Origin: Theocolax elegans
Lineage: Eukaryota; Arthropoda; Insecta; Hymenoptera; Cerocephalidae
Assembly (NCBI GenBank): GCA_026168455.1
Contig: CM047430.1
Span: 29,479,237-29,543,236, forward strand
Length of the DNA: 64,000 nt
Reading direction: 5' to 3'
Notes under the pieces: generated by a model
The model's input: only the letters and a program-made list of their open reading frames with translations
Told to the model about the DNA's origin: nothing
The model's database searches: none
Part shown: positions 11,034-22,020 of the stretch, one piece after another
Layout: each line of letters starts with the position of its first letter
Position numbering within the stretch: position 1 is the stretch's first letter
Position numbers and translations under genes: made by a program

Positions 11034-12746
11034 ATGTCGAGCACGGCAAAAAAAAGGAAATCGTCTCAAATAAGATCAAATGTATGTGTTGAGGAAGATG
11101 AAAATTCTCGAATAATCATTCTTCCTACTGCCGATTATTCCGGCGAGTCAGATTCGGATATTGAATCTGAAGAAGTAGGTGTCGCAGATCATGCTGCTAT
11201 TACAGATTTTCAGGAGGAAAATGTATTACATGAGTACTCAGAATTATCAGGTGATGTTCCTGGTATATCTTATCGTAAAGTTTTGGATGCTTATGGTGAG
11301 AACCAAGAAAAATTGGTACCAGACCATGAGTACGAATGGGTGGATGGTGAATACGTAATCAATGATACTCCTGATAATGCTTTATTGCTCCCTACAAATG
11401 CTCAAAATAAAATTCGCGATTCTTCTTTGGTAGATCTGTTTGAACTATTTTTTTCTTTAGAGTTGAAGGAAGTTATTGTAGATGCTACTCGCGAAAATGG
11501 ATATGATCTTACTATTGAAGAGCTAGATGTTTTTGTTGGGATAATAATTACATCTATGTTCAATTGCAGAAAATCCCAAAAGGATTATTGGTCCAGAATG
11601 CCACTTTTACGTTGTGAACCTATAGCTGCTGCTATGTCAAGAAATAAATATTCCACTGTCAAACAAAAAATTAGAATGTCTAAAGATAGCGATGCTAACG
11701 CAAATGACAGAGCTTGGCGTGTCCGAAAGCCATTACAGATTTTTCGAAAGAATATAAAATGCTTTGGTTACTTTTCAACTGCTCTATCCGTTGATGAGAT
11801 GATGATCAAGTTCTATGGACGAACGGTCTTGAAGCAGTACATACAAAATAAACCTGATCGTTTTGGGATAAAAATGTGGGCTTTATGTACGGTCAATGGG
11901 TTTCTCTTAGACTGCGATATTTATTGCGGAAAAGGGACGAATATTTATGCTTCAGACTCTAACCCAAAACTTAGTAAGTGTGCTTTAGGTAGCCGAGTAG
12001 TTCTTCAAATGGTTCAAAACTTGCTTCTGACAATCACTCCAAGAAAACTGTATCAATATCATCTTACATTCGATAACTTTTTTACTTGTCCAGATTTATT
12101 GGTACATTTGAAAAACATAGGATTACGAGCTACAGGAACTGTGAGATCAAACCGAATAAAAGCTAAAAATGAAATTGATAAAAAATCCAAGAGAGGAACG
12201 TTCGTTTCAAAATATGATAAAAACAGTGGTTTGAATTATATAACCGTTATGGACTCGAAGCCCGTTTCGGTTCTTTCAACTTGTGCTAGTGTAAGGCCTT
12301 TCGGAACGGTGAGACGATATTCTAAAGAACAAAAAAATAGAGAAACCATAGAATTTCCAAAAGCTTTCAAATTTTACAATCAATATATGGGCGGTGTTGA
12401 TCTTCACGACTCGCATTGCAGTAATTTGAGAAGTCCTATAAGATCCAAAAAGTGGACGTGGGTTATTTTTATGAGACTCATTCAATCTTCGATAACGAAT
12501 GCTACTGTTCTGAAGAATTTGGTAACTCAGGACAAAAAAATAGGAACGAAAGACACAGCACTGGCTGTTGCTGAAAACTACTTAGCAAAATCGAGTTTCG
12601 ATTTGGAAAGACATAGATATGAAACAGCCCCGGGAAAAAAATACTGTATCTATAGTAAAAGTTGTGGTAAAAGGACCACAAAAAAATGTACTGAATGTAA
12701 TAGTTACCAATGCTTATCTTGTTTTACAGCGAAACATAAGAAGTGA
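11034..12746 (+). CDS. piggyBac transposase, 570 aa, full length
   Basis: This is the DDD transposase that would excise and insert the surrounding element at TTAA. There is a single uninterrupted frame. The N-terminus is acidic and Ser-rich (residues 20-75). The DDE_Tnp_1_7 domain spans about 125-490. The expected catalytic aspartates are present: D254 in LSVDEMM, D347 in TFDNFF and D456 in MGGVDLHD. A C-terminal Cys-rich zinc-binding domain has C538, C544, C552, C555, C560, C563 and H568. Lys/Arg-rich stretches (6-9, 382-387) could be nuclear signals. The length matches the family. With intact ends and TTAA flanks, this copy may be active or recently active. The ATG at 11034 is the first in frame and sits just after an AT-rich leader. 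Confidence 0.93.
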   Translation: MSSTAKKRKSSQIRSNVCVEEDENSRIIILPTADYSGESDSDIESEEVGVADHAAITDFQEENVLHEYSELSGDVPGISYRKVLDAYGENQEKLVPDHEYEWVDGEYVINDTPDNALLLPTNAQNKIRDSSLVDLFELFFSLELKEVIVDATRENGYDLTIEELDVFVGIIITSMFNCRKSQKDYWSRMPLLRCEPIAAAMSRNKYSTVKQKIRMSKDSDANANDRAWRVRKPLQIFRKNIKCFGYFSTALSVDEMMIKFYGRTVLKQYIQNKPDRFGIKMWALCTVNGFLLDCDIYCGKGTNIYASDSNPKLSKCALGSRVVLQMVQNLLLTITPRKLYQYHLTFDNFFTCPDLLVHLKNIGLRATGTVRSNRIKAKNEIDKKSKRGTFVSKYDKNSGLNYITVMDSKPVSVLSTCASVRPFGTVRRYSKEQKNRETIEFPKAFKFYNQYMGGVDLHDSHCSNLRSPIRSKKWTWVIFMRLIQSSITNATVLKNLVTQDKKIGTKDTALAVAENYLAKSSFDLERHRYETAPGKKYCIYSKSCGKRTTKKCTECNSYQCLSCFTAKHKK

Positions 12747-13076
12747 TTAGTCATTCAAAAACTATGGTGAATAATCCGCGGAAAGGCAAAACTTATGTTA
12801 GCATTATCATATAAGAAAATAAGCAAACGAGAAAGAAATGACGAGAGGAAACAAATAATAATGGAAAAAATCTGAAAGGACTAAAAAAACATACAAGAAA
12901 TAAATAAACAAGAAAAAAAAACAAAAAAAAACAGAAAAATTAAAAAAAAAACAAAACAAAACAGAAAAATTAAAAAAAAAAACCTAAACAAAAGATCCTT
13001 GTGATTCCACCTCCACGCGGTTAGGATTGGGCAACGTTGACATTTATCAAAACGGCTAACGGAATTTACAAAATTT

Positions 13077-13589
13077 ACAAAAAAAAAATTTTCAAAATTT
13101 CATGAAAAAAAATCTGAAAAAATTCCAGTGTATTTCTTGATGAATTCTAAGAACTTTTAATTCTAAGCATTTTTTCAGAAAAGCTCATAGTTTTCAAGTT
13201 ATAGCATCCTGAAATTTTTCAAAAAAATTATCACTTCGGACGCCATTTTGAGAACCGCCATGTTGGATTTTCGATTTTGTACCCCATATGTCTTAAAATT
13301 TAGGACTCGAGGACACGTTTCTAGCTGTAAAAAGATGTGCATCTTATCAATTTCTTAAAAAAATTTTGGATAAAAAATCTTTTTAAGTTGAAAAAATCGC
13401 GTGTTTTTGCAAACATTCAATTATAACTTTTTTAGCAGTGATTTTAGACCAATTCTAAAGCCATATTCTGAAAGAGCATCAAATTTTACGTCGGATATGA
13501 TGTGTTGGAAATTTTTTTTGGTGCAGATAATATGAAAAATAACTGCATGAAGATTCGTTGAAAATTTAGGACATTTGGTCCTTAATGGG
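13077..13589 (-). repeat. piggyBac right terminal inverted repeat
   Basis: Inverse of 10070-10582, ending in GGG followed by the TTAA duplication. Confidence 0.88.
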
Positions 13590-13593
13590 TTAA

Positions 13594-13785
13594 TTTATCC
13601 CCCATGTAATGATTGCGTGGTAGGGGGTAAGAGGGGGGTTTAGTAGAAAAATTCCAAAAATATTTTATAGGGGTTTTCGGTAAAAAAAAGTGGTCACAGT
13701 AATACGAGAACACTGACAAAAACAGTACTATTACTCTAATAAATTTTGATAACATATATAATATAATTTATATGATAAATGAATT
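13594..13785. repeat. Helitron-like copy 2, continuation after the piggyBac
   Basis: It resumes the minisatellite unit (tttatcccccatgtaatg) and then gives gtggtcacagtaatacgag. This is the counterpart of 8390 onward in copy 1. It is broken at about 13786 by the repeat cluster, and similar sequence resumes near 15986. Confidence 0.55.
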
Positions 13786-15985
13786 TATTGATCTTTACAA
13801 GCCAAAGAAACATTCCTCACAACTCAAGTAAGGCGGACTGTATTAATACCAGCCACTTTAGAAACCTCACAGGATGAGTATTTGAAAAAAGACTAAGACA
13901 AGCTAAATAAAAAAAAATATATAAAATTTAATTGATTGTAGTATAAAATTAATAAAATCTTAATAAGACGGAAAAGAAAATTTATTGTATTTCGCCCTGA
14001 GTATGCCTGGTGGGCTCATCAGTAGAGTCCAGGCATCTCGTCTCTTGATACAGATGCAAGATATACAAATTTTTGAAAACCAATTCTATCCCGACGTGGA
14101 AGACATGGGGTATATATGCCCTACCGATAGCAAACTTAAATAAGTGCCACATATTAACAAGTAGCCCCCTAACGCACTTACATAGAACTAATGTCTTAAT
14201 CGTCAGAATATTGTCACATAAGGCATTTTTGTGATCTAATGCCATATAATTTAAAATTTGAATTTTCCAACTATTAGAAAAATTCGTGAATTTATTGCTT
14301 GTTTACACTATAAGTTATATGATAAATGAATTTATTGATCTTTACAAGCCAAAGAAGGGCTAGAGACGAGATGCCTGGACTCTACTGATGAGCCCACCAG
14401 GCATACTCAGGGTGAAATACAATAAATTTTCTTTTCCGTCTTATTAAGATTTTATTAATTTTATACTACAATCAATTAAATTTTATATATTTTTTTTTAT
14501 TTAGCTTGTCTTAGTCTTTTTTCAAACACTCATCCTGTGAGGTTTCTAAAGTGGCTGGTATTAATACAGTCCGCCTTACTTGAGTTGTGAGGAATGTTTC
14601 TTTGGCTTGTAAAGATCAATAAATTCATTTATCATATAACTTATAGTGTAAACAAGCAATAAATTCACGAATTTTTCTAATAGTTGGAAAATTCAAATTT
14701 TAAATTATATGGCATTAGATCACAAAAATGCCTTATGTGACAATATTCTGACGATTAAGACATTAGTTCTATGTAAGTGCGTTAGGGGGCTACTTGTTAA
14801 TATGTGGCATTTATTTAAGTTTGCTATCGGTAGGGCATATATACCCCATGTCTTCCACGTCGGGATAGAGTTGGTTTTCAAAAATTATTATATCTTGCAT
14901 CTGTATCTCCAGACGAGATGCCTGGACTCTACTGATGAGCCCACCAGGCATACTCAGGGCGAAATACAATAAATTTTCTTTTCCGTCTTATTAAGATTTT
15001 ATTAATTTTATACTACAATCAATTAAATTTTATATTTTTTTTTATTTAGCTTGTCTTAGTCTTTTTTCAAACACTCATCCTGTGAGGTTTCTAAAGTGGC
15101 TGGTATTAATACAGTCCGCCTTACTTGAGTTGTGAGGAATGTTTCTTTGGTGTTTCGGACAAAGTCGATGATTACGGAAATTAGAAGTGAGCATACCACG
15201 CGTTTGTAATGTGTATGTATGTATGCGTATGTATATATATACGTATATATGCGTGTATGTATGTATGTATGTAATTATTATATTGTAAGTCATTTTCTCC
15301 TATTTGGCCCTCTTAGCGCGAATCGGCAATGCGATTCGTGGCCTCAAGCCAAACTTAGTTAGGAGTGGTTTTAATCACTCTGAGACTATATAGACCTCAA
15401 TTGGGAGCTCGCTCCATGGTACCTGTAGGTCAAACCTCTGTGCAGGGAAGCCGACAAGCTTAACTGTGACTGCATGGCTGGAGGGCTAAATGGTGGGAGA
15501 GTGTTTGTTTTTGGTGCGTATATACGCAGTTTCTTATGGCTGTAGAGGAAAAGTGCGCTCGGGCAACTTCGAAGTTTTTCGGTAATTATCGGCGATGCAT
15601 ATGTGGGTGATCGGCTTGACGACACTCCTCTCTAGCCCTTCGTAGCGACTAGTGCTCAAAATCTGTAAACCGCGTTTTTTACTTATTAGTTTTTCGCATT
15701 ATTTGTTTTATTCTACTTATTTTTAATTAATTAGTTTTAGTTTCTCGAGAACGTTATTTTGTAAGATGTATTATTTGTAGTATTCTCTCATCAATATAAT
15801 TATATATAGATAATATTTGTAGTGTATATTTTTTGTATATTTTACCCTTTTTAAATCTGTCTCCTTATTTAATACGCGAACATTTGGCTTGTAAAGATCA
15901 ATAAATTCATTTATCATATAACTTATAGTGTAAACAAGCAATAAATTCACGAATTTTTCTAATAGTTGGAAAATTCAAATTTTAA
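13786..15985. repeat. Inverted and direct copies of a ~560-bp repeat unit
   Basis: A unit beginning cttgtaaagatcaataaattc and ending gaggaatgtttctttgg is present inverted at about 13786-14353. It is then present forward, as a second half at 14371-14606 and whole at 14607-15150, and the start of another unit lies at 15888-15985. The inversion joint near 14354-14371 reads agaagggctagagacgag. Both orientations keep an 87-codon open frame (14245-13982 and 14709-14972) ending in CLDSTDEPTRHTQGEIQ. It is unrecognised and has no domain I can name. Confidence 0.8.
15151..15882. mobile_element. Solo LTR, 732 bp, TSD TTTGG
   Basis: It begins TGTTTCGGACAAAG and ends TACGCGAACA, and is bracketed by the 5-bp duplication TTTGG (15146-15150 and 15883-15887). 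The uninterrupted version of the site (ctttggcttgtaaag) is visible at 14596-14612, confirming the insertion. It contains (TA/TG) simple repeats near 15210-15270 and no retroviral-type coding sequence. A 5-bp duplication fits Copia or BEL/Pao LTRs and does not exclude Gypsy. Confidence 0.88.
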
Positions 15986-17002
15986 AATATATAATATAAT
16001 ATGTATAATTTAATGTTATACATATTTTATTTGACGATACGTTTTATTTTTTTTTTATTACATTTATATAGATTTTTTTACAAACATTTTTCATCATCTC
16101 CTATTTCTAAGATGTAAAATGCGTGAGGAAGGTAGTTAAAAAATTTAAAATATTATTTTTCTTTCATTTTTTTAATGTACTACCAAATGTAATATTAAAA
16201 TAACTTATATAATTAATATTCAATTTTTATTATTGTAATTGTATAATATCATTTATATTTTTTGGTTGCAATTACTAATATTCTTTTTTATAAAAGATTT
16301 TTGAAAATAAAACAAAATTAATAAAATGTGAAAATAAATCTTTTAGCCAGAATTTTAATCTGTAAAAATTTTTATAAATTCAATTATTACGTATAATTAT
16401 TTGTTTGAAAGAATAATTAAGTACATACCATGCATTAGCTGAGTTTAGTAATTTTGTATGAAATTTTAAATTCTTCATCTCCTTTCCGTGAAGCATCATG
16501 AAAAAGCATGAAATATATGTATAATGGTCAAAGAATAATTTTATATTCTAATTTTTGTTGTTGAAAATATTATTCTGGTAGAAAAATAACACATTTGTTA
16601 CTAGATTGATGTAGCTTCTTACAGGAATAGTGTGGAAATATTGTAAGTAATGATATATGTGTTACTACGTATTAAAAATTAAAATTAAAATTCCTTACTC
16701 CAGTGTAAGTTTTATCATGTCGATTAATTTCAATTATTTTTAATTGTTTGAGTATTATGTAGAAATATGTTTAGTATCTATAAACTCTTGTGTAATTGAC
16801 TAAGATTAAATAAGTATATACAATGTTGCAAATATAATACACTGTTATTTTTATTTTATTGACTAAAAAAAATTGATTGTAACTGAATACTAGGTTAATT
16901 AATTACACATTATATTATATTTTACATTTTTATTCAATTAAATTGTAAAATTATAAATTTAAAAAAAATATAAAAAATAAGTATATATTTAGTGTAATTT
17001 CG
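15986..17002. other. AT-rich 3' part of Helitron-like copy 2
   Basis: The first ~190 bp resemble 8445-8590 (aaaatgcgtgaggaaggtag versus its copy-1 counterpart). The rest is AT-rich with no open frame, and leads into the terminal motif at 17003. Confidence 0.5.
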
Positions 17003-17039
17003 ACCGAGGGAGCGTTAGCGATCGAGGAATTGTTGCTAG
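17003..17039 (+). other. Helitron-like 3' terminal motif, copy 2
   Basis: The block accgagggagcgttagcgat-cgagg is followed by gctag and a host T at 17040. From 17040 onward the sequence is LINE reverse-transcriptase coding sequence on the minus strand. The change from repeat to LINE exactly after CTAG is good evidence for a true element end. Confidence 0.6.
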
Positions 17040-18568
17040 TATCTAATAAAATCAGTTTGTATTTTATCGGCAATTTATTCAAGATTAACCTTTAGACTGC
17101 CGGCATTTTTGCCTTATAAATTGATATTTTTGATGTGCAAAATTTATACATAAAAAAACCTCATATCTCTAGAGTAGTTGTCAAGGTCACAGGTGGCTCA
17201 TATATGAGCCATGCCGGCAGTCTAAAGGTTAAATAATCTATTCCATCTATACCTGGCGAAGAATCGACATTGGATCAGCTCAAGGCCTTATTTAGTTCAG
17301 AAAAAGTGAAATAATCATCAAAAAAGGGATTATTTTCGCAGTCTGGTATCCAATTTGGGTCCGTAGGAACCCAAGACGGAGCCAATTTATTTATACACGA
17401 AGTGCATTTTTCGCGAAATTCTGTGTCAATAGTCGTGTTTGGAAATTAACTTTTATAAGACCATTTTTTAAAATTTTACACTTATTCCAGACATATGTTT
17501 TACATGTTCTAAAATTAATAGTTTCTGCAAATTTTCGAAAGTGTTTTTTTTTTGTTTAAATGTTTTTTGGCTAAAGCACTAAATAACTATTTTTTAAAAG
17601 AAGCACGTCTCAAACGTTTCATTTTAGTACAATCAGTGTCTTACCATGAAACGGGATTATTGTAATGCTTTAAACTTTTTGTACGGTTTTCTTTATTTGG
17701 GGTTGCTTTTCTAACTGCTTCCGTTACGATCTGTGTAAATTTTTCATATTTTTCTGTTGGACGCATTATACCATATTCGTAAGAGTAGAATTGAGCCAGA
17801 TTGTTTTCTAGATAGTTTTGAATTTCATCCAGTTGGTTTTAAGTGCTCTTATTTTAAAGTTTTTTGTTTGGTAAGTTTGCGGACTTGAATCTATTTCTAC
17901 CAATATTGGATATTGGTCTGATCCATATGTTTCATCATGAACTTTAACATTAATTATGTCTGCGAGTGGTATATTGGAAAAAACAAGATCTATATTTGAT
18001 TTTTTTTCCGCTTCGAATATCTAAATGTGTATGTGTTTTCGTGTTGTGTAGAAATAAGTTATATAAATTAAGGCTATGATCTAATCTATTGTCATTTATA
18101 TCCGTTCTAGTACAGGTCCATTTGATATGGGCGTTAAAATCTCCTATAATAATAGTATTTTTATTATTAACCGTGTATTCAAATATTTCATTCCAGTTTT
18201 TTTGCGCTAAATCACGATTTGGGATTTTGTAACATCTAATAATATCAATAGCTGGGAGTACGTTCTAGATTCGAATTCCGACAATTTCTATTTCATTTGT
18301 TTGTTTAATAAGTTGTTTAAGACATTTAAATGTTAAGCTTTTTCTTACCAGAACATTATTCCGCCTCCTTGTTTATTAACTCTATTGTATCTAATGGTGA
18401 TGAAACCACCGATATTGAAATTATCTTTGTGTTCGACCACGATTCTACACAAACGAAAACATGCGCATTCTCGAGTATGTTCGGTAGCTCATATTTTCTT
18501 TGTATTATACTTTGCGCGTTCCAATATACTATATTTAGCTTAGAATTATTTGCTTGAATATTATTCAT
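17040..18568 (-). pseudogene. Non-LTR retrotransposon ORF2: endonuclease and start of RT (decayed)
   Basis: On the minus strand from 18568 an APE-type endonuclease begins with LNIVYWNAQSI (residues 11-21). It continues through GDFNAHI (near 18150), NIDLVFSN (near 17985) and YGSDQYPI (near 17930), where the usual SDH reads SDQ. Stops and shifts accumulate towards 17250. A fragment resembling the early RT region (LNKLPIKYKLILL) lies at 17040-17084, beyond a small MITE. The rest of the RT is missing because a Helitron-like end abuts at 17039. The clade is not determined. Confidence 0.78.
17089..17228. mobile_element. 140-bp piggyBac-type MITE
   Basis: Flanked by TTAA on both sides (17085-17088, 17229-17232). 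The terminal inverted repeat CCTTTAGACTGCCGGCAT is perfect over 18 bp. It is too small to code and lies in the RT region of the LINE. TTAA targets plus CCT-type ends are typical of piggyBac non-autonomous elements. Its ends do not match the 10070 piggyBac, so it belongs to another family. Confidence 0.85.
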
Positions 18569-18582
18569 ATGATTATTACTGA

Positions 18583-18727
18583 TTATTGATTATCACAGTC
18601 TGATAAGCTAGACTCTTCGCTTGCAATTATTATTGTGTTTACATCGGAGGATTTTAAGATGTTTCTAATACGCGTTATTCTAGATTTCGTGCTTCGATCT
18701 TGTATACAAATATATATATATATATAT
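18583..18727 (-). pseudogene. C-terminal end of LINE ORF1 (putative)
   Basis: A minus-strand open frame ends with SSLSDCDNQ and a stop at 18583, 15 bp before the first ORF2 codon. This spacing is normal for two-ORF LINEs. The frame runs up to a TATATA tract where a giant palindrome is inserted; the upstream continuation is proposed at 21318-21600. No recognised domain. Confidence 0.45.
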
Positions 18728-20382
18728 GGGTGGTTCTCTGTGACATCGAAGATGAAAAAAATAAATATTGCTATAACTGTGAAAATATGTTTTAGAGGTA
18801 TCCAGTAGTTCTCCTGAATTTTTTCAGATTTTTTCTGGGCCATTATTTTAAGTTACAGAGAGTCAAAGTTGACATTTTAGCACTTTTTTGCATTATATGC
18901 CCATTTTCATGAATTTTTAGCTCCCAGGGGATGCATTTTTCACTAAAAACATAAATATGACTTTGTTTGTAAAATTTTCCGAACTTTTCATTAAAAATAC
19001 TTTTAAAGACATAAATGTATGCTGTCACACTCTTGTAAGCCATTTAAACCTTAAATAGTGAAAATCAGCAATTCTGCTCCGGACTTTGGTAACCTAATAC
19101 TGTCTAAAAGATGTCTTTTTATAGTCAGAAACTGCCTAAAAATTTCCAGAGTGGGTCTAAATCATTAAGATCACTTATGGTCAAAATATCCGGGAAAAGT
19201 GCCCGAAATATTAATAGAAATGTATATTTGTTGCCTTATAACGATGAATCTATTAGCATGATCATTGCAAAAAAATTTGTGCACTTACCTTGAAGTAGTA
19301 GAAAAGTATCTTCACTTGTTTCAGTATCCATCTAATCCTCTGTAAGCTGCTAAAAATACAAATATTATTATACAAATGTTAAAAAATAATTTTTAAACAT
19401 TTATAATGCTGAATTTTTAGTTTTACATCCCTTACAAGAATTATAATACTAATCTGAAGGATTACTATAAATATATAATCATCATTATTACAATAACTGA
19501 ATATACGTATTTAATATAAAAGATATATAAATAAATCGGATATATAATTATAATGAATAATATGATAACGTGACAGTGACAAGTTTGTGAAATCTAAACA
19601 ATGTATTGCTGAATAATATTAATAATAATGTTGATACTTTTATAGTAATCCTTCAGATTAGTATTATAATTCTTGTAAGGGATGTAAAACTAAAAATCCA
19701 GCATTATAAATGTTTAAAAAATAATTTTTTATAATTTTATAATAATATTTGTATTTTTAGCAGCTTACAGGGGATCAGATGGATACTAAAACAAGTGGAG
19801 ATACTTTTCTACCATTCCAAGGTAAGCGCATAAATTTTTTTGCAATGATCGTGCAACTAGATTCATCGTTATAAGGCAACAAATATACATTTCTATTAAT
19901 ACTTCGGGCACTTTTCCCGGATATTTTGACCATAAGTGATCTTAATGATTTAGACCCACTCTGGAAATTTTTAGGCAGTTTCTGACTATAAAAAGACATC
20001 TTTTAGACAGTATTAGGTTACCAAAGTCAGGAGCAGAATTGCTGATTTTCACTATTTAAGGTTTAAATGTCTTACAAGAGTGTGACAGCATACATTTATG
20101 TCTTTAAAAGTATTTTTAATGAAAAGTTCGGAAAATTTTACAAAAAAAGTCATACTTATGTTTTTAGTGAAAAATGCATCCCCTGGGAGCTAAAAATTCA
20201 TGAATATGGGCATATAATGCAAAAAAGTGCTAAAATGTCAACTTTGACTCTCTGTAACTTAAAATAATGGCCCAGAAAAAATCTGAAAAAATTCAGGAGA
20301 ACTACTGGATACCTCTAAAACATATTCCCACAGTTATAGCAATATTTATTTTTTTCATCTTCGATGTCACAGAGAACCACCC
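18728..20382. mobile_element. Foldback palindrome, family D, 1655 bp
   Basis: It starts GGGTGGTTCTCTGTGAC after TATATAT and ends with the inverse before ATATATA. Long arms pair across a centre near 19550-19580. Because of the symmetry, the same short open frames occur on both arms and strands (for example 19111-19293 plus and 19775-19999 minus). Each arm carries an exon-like block with an acceptor-like cttacag, an ATG and a donor-like caaggtaag (right arm, about 19762-19825). Coding is not supported beyond this. Confidence 0.85.
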
Positions 20383-20394
20383 ATATATATATAT

Positions 20395-21317
20395 GGGCTA
20401 TTTCACGTCAAGAGGTACGATGAAAATTTTAAATCGCTCCAAAATTTGGAAACAGGCTGGAAATATCTTCCAGAAGATAGAAAAAAAATTTTAGGTGTTA
20501 AAAATAATTTGCCTGAGAGTTATTCCACCATAAAAAATGGAAATTTTTCAATTTTTTAGGAAAATTTATATTTTCAAAGCCATTTATCTCAAAATCTATT
20601 GATTTTTTTGAAAAAACATTACAAACAACTTTTGTTCAAAATAATCTTTAGAACTTATCTAGCTGGGTTACAATTCTTAATTTTAAAATCTAGAAGAGAT
20701 AGAACGCCCGAAAATATTGAATATCAAAAAAAGGCGACCACGCCACAATCGATTTCGATCTAACACCGCTCAAAAGATCACATTTTTCGAGAGCTTTCGA
20801 ATGGCGGTGGTCAGCTTATTGGCTAAAACCGCTGTTGTAAGTTATGCCCTAAAATACATGAAAATTAGTGATTTTATGAGGTTTATGAGGCATAACTTAC
20901 ACCAGCGGTCTTGGCCAATAATCTAAAAAATGTGATCTTTTGAGCGGTGTTAGATCGAAATCGATTGTGGCGTGGTCGCCTTTTTTTGATATTCAATATT
21001 TTCGGGCGTTCTATCTCTTCTAGATTTTAAAATTAAGAATTTTAACCCAGCTAGATAAGTTCTAAAGATTATTTTGAACAAAAGTTGTTTGTAATGTTTT
21101 TTCAAAAAAATCAATAGATTTTGAGATAAATGGCTTTAAAAATAGAAATTTTCCTAAAAAATTGAAAAATGTCCATTTTTTATGGTGGAATAACTCTCAG
21201 GCAAATTATTTTTAACACCTAAAATTTTTTTTCTATCTTGTGGAAGATATTTCCAGCCTGTTTTCAAATTTTGGAGCGATTTAAATTTTCATCGTACCAC
21301 TTGACGTGAAATAGCCC
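20395..21317. mobile_element. Foldback palindrome, family A, copy 2
   Basis: It has the same ends and interior as 8627-9563 (GGGCTATTTCACGTC, and a core with ccgctgttgtaagttatgcc). It is 923 bp, with arms meeting near 20860. It abuts the family D palindrome across only 12 bp of ATATAT. Both sit in the minus-strand LINE. Confidence 0.88.
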
Positions 21318-21600
21318 ATATATGTATATCTGTGAACATAACAATGAGCGAGTCGACATTATCGGTGTATAATTTCGCTATGTCTAATACATTGATGTTA
21401 CCTTTTATGTTTTTTAAAAACGAAATAATTTTTTGTAGCTTAGCGGATACTTATCATTATTTAAGTTTCTAAATTGCTTAGTTTTTTCAAGATTTTTTGC
21501 AAAGTCTATTTTTTTACAACATTATTTATTTTAGATCTTTTATGTGCTAATTTTTTACTTATCTTCTATTCTTGACTGCCTATGCGTACCGAAAATGATG
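21318..21600 (-). pseudogene. Possible LINE ORF1 segment upstream of the palindromes
   Basis: The minus-strand translation is Lys-rich with several stops and ends near the TATATA junction in IVMFTDIYI-like sequence. The ORF1 tail at 18727-18583 would continue it if the two palindromes were removed. Assignment rests on position only; no zinc knuckle is seen. Confidence 0.3.
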
Positions 21601-21689
21601 ATGATGACGCCGTGCTAGGTGGAGGTGGCCGCTTGAAACCCAGGGGGTTGTCTGTATTGGAAGGAATTCCAACGCTTCTTCTATTTCGA

Positions 21690-21865
21690 CGGCTGAGAGG
21701 AACAAAAGCCTATCTCGGCAGTCGCTTCGAGAAGAGTCTATCTCGGCGACGGCTTGAAGAAAGAGCTATCTCGGCTGCCCCTTCGAGAAGAGCCTATCTC
21801 GGCGACGGCTTGAAGAAAGAGCTATCTCGGCAGTCGCTTCGAGTAGAGCCTATCTCAAGTCAGAT
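21690..21865. repeat. Tandem repeat, alternating units in a ~66-bp period
   Basis: Units gagaagagcctatctcggc and gaagaaagagctatctcggc alternate with acggctt and agtcgcttc. They give about five half-units and a GC content above the surroundings. The 101-codon plus-strand frame through it (21582-21887) is treated as a by-product. Confidence 0.78.
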
Positions 21866-22020
21866 TTTTTTATTTCAAATTTTGTAGTCGTAGCACTGCG
21901 CAATTTTAAATTGCGGGCTTAAAATGCTGGTAAAAAACTATGAAAAAAATCACGACTTGTTTTTTAGTATTGCACATGCTTTTGACCTGGTACTTAATAA
22001 GTGTATTATAAAATATATAC
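21866..22020. other. AT-rich spacer, nothing recognised
   Basis: No open frame, repeat or terminus could be supported here. Confidence 0.4.

Larger units (their letters stand above)
10070..13589 (+). mobile_element. piggyBac transposon, apparently complete, with about 513-bp inverted repeats
   Basis: The target duplication TTAA lies at 10066-10069 and 13590-13593. The ends are CCCATTAAGGACC and its inverse GGTCCTTAATGGG. Inverted repeats span about 10070-10582 and 13077-13589 and are nearly identical. This is unusually long compared with the tens of bases of the classic moth piggyBac. The transposase gene lies between them with no introns. The neighbouring minisatellite unit reads cactcttcatttatcc where the insertion site reads cagtc-TTAA-tttatcc, which supports the empty-site structure. 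Confidence 0.93.

Noticed and set aside
18356..18557. Plus-strand 75-codon frame opposite the LINE endonuclease
   Set aside because: The minus strand carries the recognisable endonuclease; the plus frame is its shadow.
18843..20267. Paired 66-codon frames found on both arms of a palindrome
   Set aside because: They are repeated because of the symmetry, contain no known domain and end at palindrome features; not accepted as genes.
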